A stretch of 64,000 bases of DNA from Lathyrus oleraceus (GCF_024323335.1 NC_066581.1:462520289-462584288); one strand, 5' to 3'; positions 43,951-58,184 are shown, counted from the first letter of the stretch. The notes: generated by a model from the letters alone, not told the origin. Numbers and translations are program-made.

Positions 43951-45815
43951 ACAAACGCCTACAACAACAACAATACCAATAATCATCAACAATAACAAAA
44001 CTTTGAGAGGAAGAAGGTCTCTTTCAACCCGATTCCTATGACATACGCAGAATTGTACCCATCGTTGGTTCTCAAGAACCTGTTGCAACCAAGGAACCCA
44101 CCTCAAATCCCTGAACCACTTCCATGGTGGTATAAATCGGAACTTCCTTACGCTTTTCACCAAGGATCTCCCGGTCATGATATCGAGAATTGCTACCCTC
44201 TAAAATATGAAGTCTAGAAGCTAGTTAAAAATGGAATGGGGTCCTTTGAGGACCGTGCGTCGAACGTCAAAGTTAATCCATTACCTTCCCATGGGAATTC
44301 ATCTGTTAATATGGTGGACGGTTGTCTTAGAGAGTTCAAGGTATTTGATATCCACTTTATTAGAAGGTCCTTGGTGACGATGCACATGGATATCTGTTTG
44401 GTAAGCGATTGTTAGAATGACCATGATGGTTGTGCAATTTGTAGTGTCAATCCTAGAGGTTGTATGGTTGTGAAGAGAGACATCCAAAGGTTGATGGATG
44501 AAGGTTTGATTCAGATTGTCCAGTCCTGTCATATAGATGATGATGTGAATGTTATAGTCCCAATATTCAAAACTCCTAAAAGAGTAGTGATCCAGTACGA
44601 CAACATCAACAATAACAACGTTAGCAACAGGTCCGTATCGTCGTTGGTTATACGGTTAGCGAGCTCTATCCCGTATGCATCCGATAAGGTTGTCCCATAT
44701 CAGTACAATTCTACCATGCTAGAGAATGGTCAAGAGGTTCCTTTACCTACGACCAGTTCTGTTGTAAGCATAGATGATGTTACTAAGGTGACCCGTAGTG
44801 GTCTAGTTTTTGGGCCGGTGTTCCCAAAGAATATAGAGGATATATCTGTTAGCAAGAAGGTTGATGCGCCTGTGGTAGATTCTGCTAGTGTTCCAAAGTG
44901 TCAGTCTATGAATCCAACGGTTTGAAGCCTAGCGATAACGATGAGGTGCTTCGTCTGATCAAAAAGAGCGAGTTCAATATGGTGGAGCAGTTGCTCCAAA
45001 CACCCTCCAAGATTTCAGTGTTGTCTCTATTTATGAATTGTAAAGATGACGCTCTGTCGAATGTGCTGGTAGACACCGACTCTTCATTTAATATGCTGCC
45101 AAAGTCAACTCTGTCAAAGTTGTCGTACCAAGGTGCTCCTATGAGATATAGTGGCGTGATCGTCAAGGCTTTTGACGGTTCTCGCAAGACTGTGATCGGC
45201 GTAGTGGACCTTCAAGTAAAGATAGGTCAAAGTGACTTCCAAATTACTTTTCATGTAATGGATATCCACCCGACCTATAGTTGCTTGTTGGGAAGGCCAT
45301 GGATTCATGAGACAGGAGCTGTTACTTCAACGTTGCATCAGAAGTTGAAATTTGTTAAGAATGGGAAGCTTGTTATTGTTGGTGGGGAGAAGGCTTTGTT
45401 GGTAAGCCACATGTCATCTTTCTCTTATGTATAAGCTGACGATGAGATTGGAACTCTGTTCCAAGCTTTGTCTATTATTGAGGAAAAGAGAGTTGGGGCA
45501 CCTATGTCCTCATATAAGGATGCACAACAAATTGTTGAAGATGGTCAGTCTGATCAGTGGGGACAAATTGTAGAGGTCTCCGATAAGAAGAGCAGTGCCG
45601 GTTTGGGTTTTCACAAAGGTTCATTAGTGGTTAGAGTTGAAGATGCGTGACCCAGTTTCCGTAGCAGAGGGTTCATTCATGGTAATGAACAACACTTAGC
45701 TGCTGTGATCGAGGGTGATGAAGACGAAGACTGCACCAATTTTGTGACGCATAGAAAAGCTTGCAACAATTGGACTTCTGTTGATATTCCTGTTATTGTG
45801 CATCGATCTAAGTAA
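43951..45815 (+). pseudogene. Element C: gag tail and aspartic protease
   Basis: The gag tail reads SLVLKNLLQPRNPPQIPEP and FHQGSPGHDIENCYPLKY; the first Cys of the knuckle is Tyr here. A linker with VVKRDIQRLMDEGLIQIV follows. The protease site is NVLVDTDSSFNMLPKS at about 45058, with Gly of D-T-G changed to Asp. About 62 codons present in D between FMN and CKDDA are deleted. The rest reads DIHPTYSCLLGRPWIHETGAV and VSDKKSSAGLGFHKGS (a weak G-patch-like tail). Stops include TAG 44215, 44413, TAA 45433, TGA 45648. It ends at TAA 45813. Confidence 0.88.
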
Positions 45816-46063
45816 TTGCTTTTATTTGTTTTTGAAAATCCTTCTCCTATGCCTAAGGGAGAAGTGAACATTGTTAGACATTTCAAATTTGATCATCAAT
45901 AAAATAAAATTCTATTCATCCATATATATGATGTTTTGTTTTACTTTTTTCTTTATTCTGAAAATGGTAATCACAAAAAACATAAATAAATAAAATTGCC
46001 CAAATGCATAATATTTGGTCACAATTCAATTCTCTAAAATCCAAATATCAAATCATTATGCAG
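45816..46063 (+). other. Putative Ogre intron region between protease and RT
   Basis: An AT-rich stretch without a frame separates the protease stop from RT and ends in CAAATCATTATGCAG at 46063, a good splice acceptor, after which RT-side coding begins. Ogre elements are known to carry a partly spliced intron at this place. The donor cannot be fixed by eye; it may lie upstream of 45816. Confidence 0.55.
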
Positions 46064-47235
46064 GTTGGTTCCTAACCCCATTGAATACAATGATCGTTCT
46101 CCTTCTTCAAATTTTGAATTCCCTATGATTGAGGCCGAGGAGAAAAGTGATGAATAAGTAAGTGATGAATTGTCTCGTCTTCTTAAGCATGAATGAAAAT
46201 CCATTCAGCCATTCAAAGAGCAGATTGAGTTAGTCAACTTCGGTTCCGAGGATGACGTGAAGGAAGTCAAGATTGGGTCTCGACTATGTTTAGAAGTGAA
46301 GAAGGGGTTGATTGATCTTCTACGAGAACATTCAGATGTGTTTGCTTGGTCCTATCAAGACATGTTTGGGTTGGATTATGAGATTGTGGAGCATAGATTG
46401 ACGTTGAAACCAGAATGCCTGCCAGTCAAGCAGAAGTTGAGGAGGACTCATCCTGATATGGCAGTGAAGATTAAAGAAGAAGTGCAGAAACAGATTGAGG
46501 CTGATTTCCTTATTACTGTCGAATATCCGTAGTTGGTCGCCAATATTGTGCCTGTTCCGAAGAAGGATGGAAAAGTTCGTATGTGTGTTGATTATAGAGA
46601 TTTGAATAAAGCCAGTCCAAAAGATGATTTCCCTCTATCACACATTGATATGTTAGTAGACAATACATCTAAATTTAAAGTCTTTTCATTTATGGACGGA
46701 TTTTCCGGATATAATCAGATCAAGATGGCACCCGAAGATATGAAGAAGACCACATTCATTACACCTTCGGGAATATTATGTTATAGAGTGATGTCTTTCG
46801 GTTTAAAGAATGCTGGTGCAACTTACCAAAGAGCAATGACTTCTCTTTTTCATGATATGATGCACAAAGAGATCGAAGTCCCTGTTGATGATATGATTGC
46901 TAAATCGAGTGATGAAGAAGAACATGTTGAGCATTTGTTGAAGCTTTTCCAGCGTTTGAGGAAGTATAAAATCCGCTTGAATCCAAATAAGTGTACATCT
47001 AGTGTTCGTTCTGGTAAGTTGTTGAGCTTTATTATCAGTGAGAAGGGTATTTAAGTTGATCTTGCCAAGGTCAAAGCAATACAAGAGATGTCTGTGCCCA
47101 AAACTGAGAAGCAAGTCAGAGGTTTTCTCGTCGCTTGAATTATATCTCAAGATTCATTTCACACATGACTGCCACGTGTCACCTCTATTCAAGCTTCTTC
47201 AGAAACATCAATCTTATGATTGTACCGAAGATTTC
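46064..47235 (+). pseudogene. Element C: reverse transcriptase
   Basis: Reads FAWSYQDMFGLD, LTLKPECLPVKQKLRR, NIVPVPKKDGKVRMCVDYRDLN, VFSFMDGFSGYNQIKM, FGLKNAGATYQRAM and EVPVDDMIAKS, where the polymerase box is PVDD, not YVDD, with both Asp kept. Stops: TAA 46156, TGA near 46195, TAG 46530 (a Trp in the usual PEW motif), TAA 47052. A frameshift near 47133 follows. The thumb and connection pieces run to about 47235. Confidence 0.9.
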
Positions 47236-47790
47236 TAGAAAGCGTTTGACAGTATCAAGGAATATTTGCTCGAGCCTCCAATTCTATCTCCACCTTTTGA
47301 AGGAAGACCATTAATCATGTATTTGACTGTGCTTGAAGAGAGTATGGGTTGTGTTCTTGGTCAACAACATGAAATTGGAAAGAAAGAATATGTGATTTAC
47401 TACCTCACTAAGAAGTTCACCGATTGTGAGACTCGGTATTCTATGCTTGAGAAGACTTATTGCGCATTGGCTTGGGATGCTAAGCGTCTACGTCAATACA
47501 TGTTGAATCATACCACTCGGTTAATATCCAAAATGGATCCAATCAAGTACATTTTTGAGAAACTTGCTTTAACTAGGAGGATTTCCCGTTGGCAGATATT
47601 GTTATCAGAGTATGATATTGAATACCGATCTCAGGAAGCGATCAAGGGTAGTGTCTTGGCTGACCATTTGGCTCACCAACCGATAGAAGATTACCAGTCA
47701 GTACAATATGATTTTCCTGATGAAGAGATCTTGTACCTGAAAATGAAAGATTGTGATGAACCATTGCTTGAGGAAAGGCCAAAACATGGT
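47236..47790 (+). pseudogene. Element C: RNase H (first)
   Basis: Starts after TAG 47236 with AFDSIKEYLLEPPIL, then LIMYLTVLEESMGCVLGQ, YYLTKKFTDCETRYSMLEKT and ISRWQILLSEYDIEYRSQEAIKGSVLADHLA. This is the usual gypsy RNase H that follows RT. It is open in one frame to the next domain. Confidence 0.9.
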
Positions 47791-48180
47791 TCACGTTGGG
47801 GCATGGTATTTGATGGAGTTGTTAATCAGTATGGGAATGGCATTGGGGAAGTAATCATGACTCCTCAAGGAACTCATTTTCCATTTACAGCTAGATTGAC
47901 TTTCAAGTGAACAAATAATATGGCAAAATATGAAGCTTGCATTATGGGGCTGGAAGAGGCCATTGAACTTAGAATCAAATATTTGGACGTCTATGGAGAT
48001 TCAACTTTGGTTGTGAATCAGATCAAAGGTGAATGGGAGACGAATCAACCCGGTTTGGTACCATATCGAGATTACGCGAGGAGGATTTCAACTTTCTTTA
48101 CAAAAGTTGAGTTTCATCATATCCCTCGAGATGAAAACCGGATGGTAGATGCTCTTGCAACGTTGGCTTCAATGATTGTA
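47791..48180 (+). pseudogene. Element C: archaeal-type RNase H (second)
   Basis: Reads SRWGMVFDGVVNQYGNGIGEVI, TNNMAKYEACIMGLEEAI, YGDSTLVVNQIKGEWET and FHHIPRDENRMVDALATLAS. The Asp, Glu, Asp, Asp set is present. A second RNase H of this kind between RNase H and integrase is diagnostic of the Tat lineage, which includes Ogre. One TGA at 47908 breaks it. Element A carries the same domain in a different sequence version. Confidence 0.92.
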
Positions 48181-49524
48181 GTGAAGTATTGGAATGAGGT
48201 TCCCAATTTGACTGTGATACGTCTTGATAGGCCAACTCATGTATTTATTGTTGAAGAGGTCAAAGATGAGAAGCTATGGTATTTTGATATCAAATGTTTC
48301 CTTCAAAGTCAGATTTACCCATCTGAGACATCTTTGAAAGATAAGAAGACTTTGAGAAGATTAGCCGACAATTTCTACCTGAATGGTGATGTTTTGTACA
48401 AGAGAAACTTTGATATGGTGCTGCTCAGATACGTCGAGAGACACGAAGCAGGACTATTGATGACTGAAGTCCATGAGGGTTCCTTTGGTACTCATTCCAA
48501 TGGACATGCAAAGGCGAAGAAGATGTTGCGAGCAGGTTACTATTGGCTGACAATGGAATCTAACTGTTGCAAGTTTGTGAAAAAATGCCACAAGTGTCAA
48601 ATTTATGCAGATAAGATTCATGTTCCTCCGACACTGTTGAATGTCATTTCCTCCTCGTGGCCCTTCTCCATGTGGGGAATTTATATGATTGGTATGATTA
48701 AACCCAAAGCGTCAAACGGACATCGTTTCATTTTGGTGACTATTGACTACTTCACAAAGTGGGTTGAAGCGGCATCGTATGCAAATGTAACCAAGCAAGT
48801 TGTTGTGAGGTTTATCAAGAATCAGATTATATGCTGATATTGTGTGCCAAGTAAGATCATTACTGATAATGGATCGAACCTGAATAACAACATAGTGGAA
48901 GCTCTTTCCAAAGACTTCAAGATTGCACACGATAATTCTTCTCCCTACATACCTAAGATGAATGGGGTTGTTGAAGCTGCAAACAAGAACATCAAGAAGA
49001 TTATTCAGAAGATGGTTGTAACATATAAGTATTGGCATGAGATGCTCCCATTTTCTTTGCACGGGTATCTTACATCCATCCGCACTTCAACAGGGGCAAC
49101 CCCTTTCTCTCTTGTATATGGTATGGAAGTTGTGCTCCCCGTAGAGGTTGAGTTCCCATCATTGCGTGTTTTGATGGAAGCCAAGTGGACTGAGGTGGAA
49201 TGGTGTCAGACCAGGTATGATTAGCTGAATTTGATTGAAGAGAAGAGGTTGACTGCCATGTGTCATGGTCAGTTATATTAACAAAGAATGAAGAAAGCTT
49301 TTGATAATAAGGTCAGACCTCGCGTGTTTAAAGAAGGTGACCTTGTGCTCAAGAAGATTCTATCTTTCAAACCAGATGCTAGGGGTAAGTGGACTCCTAG
49401 TTATGAAGGCCCATATGTTGTTAAGAGAGTCTTTTCAGGCGGTGCTTTGATTCTTGCAACTATGGATGGTGAAGAGTTCACTCGTCCTGTGAATGCAGAT
49501 GCAGTCAAGAAATACTTCGCCTAA
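48181..49524 (+). pseudogene. Element C: integrase
   Basis: The zinc region has VERHEAG, EVHEGSFGTHSNGH and C-x2-C in CHKCQIYAD. The core has WGIYMIG, with Tyr at the first catalytic Asp. TIDYFTKWVEAASYANV, ITDNGSNL (second Asp kept) and NGVVEAANKN (Glu kept) follow. The tail reads TSTGATPFSLVYGMEVVLPVE, then ARGKWTPSYEGPYVVKRVF and ends VNADAVKKYFA. Stops: TGA 48835 (Arg in A), TAG 49222, TAA near 49277. The final TAA is at 49522. Confidence 0.92.
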
Positions 49525-50798
<1,274 letters not shown>

Positions 50799-51224
50799 TC
50801 ATACAACTTCATTGTTACACTTTGTGATTCATTCTTATGATTTGATTCTCTGTTACGGTGGTACTTTATCCCCATACAGGTCTAGTGTGTCTATCCTCCT
50901 TCAATTGTAGAGTATCAACCCCCTAAGCAAAAAGACTTTAACCTTTCTCCTTTCTCCACCAAGTTATTTTCTCGTGGATAATTATTATTTCAGCTTGCTC
51001 CCCAGTTGATTATCTGGATGGAACCACTCCCCTTGAGCTATATCCTCATCGGGTTGAGTCTTGATTGACCGTTTCTTTCTAGATCTCACCTTGATAGATA
51101 TATTTGGTTACCTTAAGAGTCTATTACCTAGTACCTGGTAGTGTTCTTCTTAGTTTGTAGTTTGTTACTTCTCGCCCAATACCCGAAAAAAGTAGCCCTT
51201 TTTCTCCCCAGCGGATTCGTTTTC

Positions 51225-52080
51225 ACGTCTCCCTGGGAAGTATATCCTTGATAGGTTCATCCTAACCGATGACGGATATTTTCTTCCCTTTCTTTGAGTC
51301 TATCATTGATATGTTCATCCTAACCGGTGACGGATATTCTCTTTGATTGCATTCTACCCAGTAAAAAGGTAGTTGTAATCCTTATTTGTTTCCTAGAGAC
51401 TTAATCCTTCATATGTTCATCCTAACCGATGACGGGTTTCCTTCTCTTTGCGGTCTTCTTCCCAATAACCGATAGTTGTAAATCCTGCTTTTTCTCCCCT
51501 TGCAGAGTTTATCCTTGATATGTTCAGTTTAACCAGTGACGGATATTCTCTTTGCGGTTTTCTATTCAGTAACTGATAGATGTAATCCCTATTTTCTCGC
51601 TCGGAGTCTATCCTTGATATGTTCATCCTAACAGATGACGGATATCCTCTTTGAGGGTATTCTATCCAGCATCCAATAGATGTAATTCATACTTTTTGTT
51701 CGGGCGATTTATCCTTGATATGTTCATCCTAACCGATGACGGATATCCTCCTTAACATCCCCAGAAAGTCTATCCTTGATATGTTCATCTTAGCCGATGA
51801 CAGATTTTCTTTCCGCTGAGTCTATCCTTGATATGTTCACTTTAAAAAGTGATGAATATTCTCTCCTTTTTGTTCTTCTACCCAGTAACCGGTAGTTGTA
51901 AATCCTATTTTCAGCTTTTCCCGAACAAGTCTATTCTTACCCAGTAACCGGTAATGAATACATCTCTGGTGGTCCTCGGCGACTCATCCTTGATATGTTT
52001 ACCCTAACTGGTAATAGATGTCCTCCCTATCATATATTTATTATCTCCGTACCTAGTAACTGGTAGTGGATAATATATTT
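51225..52080 (+). repeat. Variable tandem repeats in the 3' region of C
   Basis: About ten units of 50-110 bp are made of two words, TATCCTTGATATGTTCATCC followed by TAACCGATGACGGATATTCTC, and CCCAGTAACCGGTAGTTGTA. They are arranged irregularly: the first word alone, or first plus second. The same words occur inverted in B at 26570-27370, so the array predates the split of the two copies but has since changed in unit order. No frame. Confidence 0.88.
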
Positions 52081-52547
52081 CTGCTCCTCCAGTGTTGAAG
52101 ATTGTTTCTTCCCCAGTTGAGTTGAGTGCGTATTTCTTTCATTGTTCCTGCTTGGTTCGAGTATTCCAGTTTTATTCTGATTTATCTATTTCCCCTGCAA
52201 ATGTTCCTTTTCTCCCCGGCCGAGTCTTTCCAGTTTCACGAAATTCCTCATATCCCACAGCAGTTTTAAGTCGTAGTTTCACCTACGCACAACCTTTCAC
52301 CCCCCTAGAGTCTCTGTCTCCCCAATGAGTTTTCCTTACAGAATGTATTATGCTCCTACGGACTTTCGGTCTCTCTGAATTCTTTTTCTTTGTGGAAATA
52401 TTCCCCACAAAGAGTTTATTTTAGCATTCATGTCATATGCATCACGAGGTCTCTTAGGGACCAAAATTTGTTTCTATATGTTGTTATTTAAGCCCATTCT
52501 ACTGAGTCAATATGAAGATTTTTCACCTCCTCAGTTAGAATGTCCTT

Positions 52548-52560
52548 AAATAGGGGCAGC
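52548..52560 (+). other. Polypurine tract of element C
   Basis: AAATAGGGGCAGC directly before TGTAAGACCCC of the LTR; identical to B's tract. Confidence 0.88.
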
Positions 52561-55500
52561 TGTAAGACCCCAATTTTGACCCTAAGATCCCTCATTCTAT
52601 CTCATCATATGCATTAGCATTGGGATCACATCTTGGTATCCTCCTCACCCCTCACTCATTGGGTTTGCATTAGGATAGATCACCAAGCACCATGTGATCA
52701 TATCATACTTTTTATTTTATCATTCACTAACCAAAATACACAAAATATGTCTTTGCATTTGTCTAACTCATTTGTAGGTAGGGCACGTGATCACCTTTGA
52801 TTCATCAAGTTCATAGATAGGGTTAAAACCCTGAATGCAAGGATCTCAATCAAGAAATGATCTACAATGTCTCTAGGAATCATATATGAGTCCCCATGAG
52901 CTTCACATGGTATTATGATCAAGAATCCTTCAAGAGTTTGGAATTGGTTTGCCTAGGAAACCCTAATTCATCTGGGTATTTTGACCAACTTCTTCAACAA
53001 GCTTATTCAACAATTGATCATATATTTCAAGGGAAACCTAAAATTCCATCATCTTATGCATATATGATCTCCCATGAGTCCCAAAAGTCAAGAGAATTTC
53101 AAGTTAGCAAGTTGGTTGATGGTGGTTGACTAGAGGAATTCATCTGATCAAAACGGGGGTTCCCTAGACCCTATCTCCTATACTTTGTATCTATAAAAAT
53201 GATTCTAAGAGTAAAGTTATTCTAAATTACATTCCAAACAACTTTCATGTTGATTTCTAGATCTATTTGTGCTTGGAAAGTCATTTTTTATGTTGAAAAA
53301 TTATAGGTCATTTTGTCTAGACCCTAATTTGGAGGTCAACTTCCCAAGGCCATAACTTGCTCAATTTTTATGATATGAAATATTTCCAAGTCTCAAATTC
53401 AAAGTCAAGGTGTCTACTTCAACTTTTATGTTTTGAGGAAGAGCTAATTCAACTTTTATGAGCATGTGATATAAGGATACATTATAGGTCATTTTGGACC
53501 AATACCATTGAACAAGTGATTTTCCTCAACTTCAAAAATGTATAACTCATTCATCCCAAACCCAAATAAGGTCAAATTGGTAACCATTTTGAAGTATTTT
53601 TAAATAGCTACAACTTTGATGAAGACACTTTTCTCATTTGAAGCTCATATAAAAAGTTAGCCAAGGTGGAATAAGTGAACATATGGCTTGACACTTAGAA
53701 ATTTTTTTGATATGTTAAAATTTCCAAACTTCCACCTCAAAATTCATCATGATACAAACTTCAAATGGGAATTTATTCAACATAAGAGTTGTCCCTCTTA
53801 ATCCAACCTTTACAAAGAGTCCAATTTCATCCATTTTGGACAAGGTTTGAGAGGTCTGCGCATGGCTTGAATAAGGCATCATCATTTGGCAAGGATCAAA
53901 CTTCAAACAGCGCCACACATTTGCCTTGCATTCCAATTCACTTTCAGACTCAATTACAGTTGATTATGGACTTAATTGAGTGGATTTATTGGCCTGTACA
54001 CGCCCATGCAAGCATGCATCATCCATTGCTGAATTTGGAATTTCAAATTCAAGGTGCAAATATCATGAGTTACAACTATAAATAAGAGCCTCTAGCATCA
54101 TAATTGAGGACCCTTGCACGCCAGCTTTGTTCCAATACGTCAAACCCTCACATTTGAAAGGAGAAACCTGAGAATTTTCTTTTGAAAATTGAATTTGAAT
54201 ATCACTGTTTGGAGATTCAAAACTCCAGGGATCCAAAGGTTTTGTTAACCTCTAAACCACTTCTACAAGCTTCCTGAGTGAGATCAAGCAAGAATCAAAG
54301 TAAGAGAGATCGAGTTCTACACACCATTGTAGGTATTTTCTAGATTTTTTATTCTCTTCGATTCTCTCTCAATTCTCATCAATTCTCTTGGATTCTTGGT
54401 TGTCTGAAATCCTACCAATGTAGGCAAGAAGATTGAGTTTCTTTGAGGTCAAATCGAAGCAACTCAGATCATGTACCTCAAATTTTGACTCCATGTATCT
54501 CTCAATATACTTGGAGTTAGGATGAATTAAGGTCAGGTTCGTGATCAGTGCCATTTTTACTTTAAAATCATGTCCTTCTTTTTCATTTTTGTGATGGTCA
54601 TGAGTGAACCAGTCTGGCCAGGGTCGCCTGAGAAGGTGACCAGCGTTTTGCTCCGGTGATGCGCTAGAACGATTCAGAGCCACATGATCATCTCATTTTG
54701 TTTTAATCACGAGCGTTAGTTTTAAATACCATTGGTGTGGCACGCTGACTCGTGTGCATGGTGGAACACATGTTTGGATCCACTTGATTTTCCACCTCAA
54801 TTAATGAGGGAGATTAAGTGGTCCACATTTTTTCTAAATATTTTAATTTCATTTTATTTCCTTTATTTTCATTAATTCGTATTAATTTTAATATTAATCC
54901 AAAAAATATGGGAGTTTCACCAAAAAAATTAGAATAAAATCCTCTTTCATTTTCTGAATTAAAATTATTTTTTGGATCATTATTAATATTTTTCATGATT
55001 TAATTGATTTTGTGAATATTTTTAATTGTTTAAAAATACTTTTAAGTTTCCAAAAATTATGAAATTTTTTCTCCAAGGTCCTTTGACCCTTTTTGACCTA
55101 TGATAAATCTCATGGCCTATTAATGCAATGCCTTGCCATTCAAGCTTCATTCAGACTTCAATTTGAATCATTTTGGACCTTAATGCATTGCATCATTGGC
55201 CTGTACATGCCCATGCACTCGTGCCATTCACATTGCTAGTTTGAATAAATGCCAATTAATTGTGTTTACCAATTGTGATGGTTTGTTTGAGTTTGACTCT
55301 TGTTGTTAGGCCTTGGTCAAGGTTGATTTGACTTTGTCAAGTTAATATCATTGGATTTAGGGGATTGATGGAATGTACATTCCATATCCCAAAATGAATG
55401 GATGATATTAATTTGGTAAAAGTCCTCCTTTGACCAATTTGAGTTTTGATCCATTCCCCTCCCTATTCATCTCATTCCCATTCTTTATGCATTCATCTCA

Positions 55501-57309
55501 TTTGGCCTATGATATCTCAAAGTCATAAGCCTAGTTGATTGAAAAATCAACATAAATATGGATGAGATTAGGCCACCTCTTTTGCATATTCTTTTTGTGT
55601 GTGGTATGTTTCATGAGCATAGTCCATTATACTATGTCTCTAACATGCATTAACACCAAAATTCAATTGCCCGTTCTCAAATAGTTGTGAGTTCTACATA
55701 AGTCCAATTATGATTGCTTAACATAGTGCTAAATTTATGACATAAAAAGGTATAGCATTCTAGTTAGTGAGATTGTAAGTCTCTACTCTTTCATGGTATT
55801 GTGTGGAAACTTGGCCTTTTTTCCTTCCTTTGGAAGATGTCTTGGTTCAAGGATCCATGCTTGTGATAAGTGGGTTCAGTGTTCTCCAAAGAATGACTAA
55901 AAAAGCAAAAGCAAAAGCAAAACAATACTAACTTCTAACTCCTTAACAACTAACTTTTAATTTCAAGCCATTTACTTTAATACCATTTAATTTTAGTCTT
56001 AATTCATTTGCCATTATTCATACCATTCTAATTGTTTATGTAAATGCAATTTTCACTTTGTCCACTTGGACCATATTGTGTGATATATTCCATTTTATGT
56101 ATACTTTGTTTACTTGTGTGGTCTTTGACCATTAATGTACATAATAATAACAAAACTCCTAAAAAACTTTTGTGTGGACTGTTGACTTGATCTTGGACAA
56201 ATGGACTTAGAATTTAGGTAACATTCATATGATAAAGGACTTGGCCAATGCCAACTTTCTATGAAATCAAGTGCTTGCAATTTGAAACTTCATATGATAT
56301 ATCTTTGTGGATCCCTTTGAGTTCATCTGTAACATGATCATTGTGAAGCTATTATTTTGAACCTGTGACTTGTGAATTCATCTGTTACATGGGTTATCTA
56401 CAAGAAGATCATGGGGTGGCTAAGCTTGTATGTGGCTACCTTTATTTGATGCCTTGCTCTTCGAGATTGATATAATTGTGCATTTGTGGGTTGCTTGATT
56501 CTAAATGTCCAAGGGAATTTGGGTTTCTATTGACATTCTTGTCTATTGGATTGCTACCCATTGGTCAGATATTTTCAACCCTTAACTTTTAATTTTGTGC
56601 ATAGGATTAGTCTCTTCATCTCCTCCCCATTTCTTTAATTTCAAAATCTCTCCCTCATTTTTAAAATTTCATTTGTTTGAACTAGTTTTGTTCTAAAACA
56701 CTTTGACCATTTTGCAAACTAGAAACTTTGGCCTTATGCCATTGCATTTTCAAACTTCTTTTCTTAATCAAACTTGTAAATAAACTTAATTATACTTGAC
56801 CTAAATATTCAAAAGCCAAAAAGAACTAACTCATTTAAACCATTTTTAGAACTTTGTGCCTTTTAAACTTATTTTTTGTTAAAAATAATGCATCCATTTT
56901 GAAATTTGTATCTCGAACTACGAGGTTTTAATCCCTCATTTTTATGTTGGTACGTAGGCACAAGTCCGAAGGGATTGTCAAACACAAAAATATAATTAAT
57001 GAATTCTTTTCTCATCCCCCAATTCTATTTGTTTGTAAACATCATTTTGTACCAAATACATATGCACACAAAAAGGGCTCCCTAGGAGTACCTAGGTCAC
57101 ATTGGGTGCTAACACCTTCCCGCTATGTAACCAATCCCCTTATCTGTAATCTCTGACATTTTATTAGTTTTGATTTGAAAACTTCTTACTTTTGGGTTTT
57201 GTTCGTACTTTTCCCCTTTTCTCTTAGAAATAATAAAAGCACAGTGGCGACTCTTGTTATTTGATATCAAGCTTATCCATAGCTTGATGATCATGAGTTT
57301 ACCGCTACA
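52561..57309 (+). repeat. LTR shared by C (3' LTR) and D (5' LTR), 4749 bp
   Basis: Starts TGTAAGACCCCAATTTTGAC and ends CCGCTACA. On its left is C's polypurine tract; on its right, after nine bases, is a tRNA-Arg primer-binding site and a second internal region. It is collinear with the 5' LTR at 36015-40214 but has about 500 bp more. No gene is present. Confidence 0.92.
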
Positions 57310-58184
57310 GAAATTATGTGGCGACTCTGCTAGGGAGTAGTCTCCAGTTGGTTTAGCCTACTCTTTGTGTGTATATATTTGTATATATGTGATGTTTGTA
57401 TATATGTAGTGGTGATATAATCTGCTTGTTGTGCTTGGTGATCTCCGAGTGGTGAGATAAGTTCTAACCTGAACTTGAGTGAAATTGAGATAGGAGGACG
57501 ATATAGTCATGTTCGACTTGTGTGGAGTAGTCCCTAACAAGTTAGCTTGATATCCATCTGCTTAGTGGATACTCTTTTGGATTTGGAAATGTCACACAAG
57601 TATTTATGGTTAGGCATTACTATCTCTAATTTGGGTGTGAGAAGCTGAGAACCGTAGAAGATTTACCCCCTCTTGGCTTATTGAGGATGTAGTGTGGAAA
57701 CTGTTTAAGTGTATACTTAATAACAATTGTTACGCGATACTACACTCAGACGAGTTTCTCTTGAGAATATTACGGGTCGATGAGTCAATCATCTTAACTT
57801 GTAATATCCGATAGATGGAATTAAGACTCTGGGAACTTTTTAGAACATGATCTACAGGTTTTTATCCTTAGTTCACTCCTTTAGGATGGTTCTTACCCAG
57901 ACTCTATGCTCGTGACTTACAACAAACCATTGATTCTTTGTTGATCCAATCAAGTCCTGTCAATATCAATAGTACTTGGGTGTTGATAAGGTGTAAACCA
58001 TAATCCACCAAAATGGATGATTGATCTTGACAATGACTTGATTCATCCCTTGACCTTTGTTTATTTGCCTTGTGTGTGATCCCTTATTTGTGATTGTTGC
58101 ATTCATGCATTCATGCGCATCATAACATTCATCACATGAAAATTTCAACGAACTGAGGTATTATTTGCAAATATTTTTCACACC

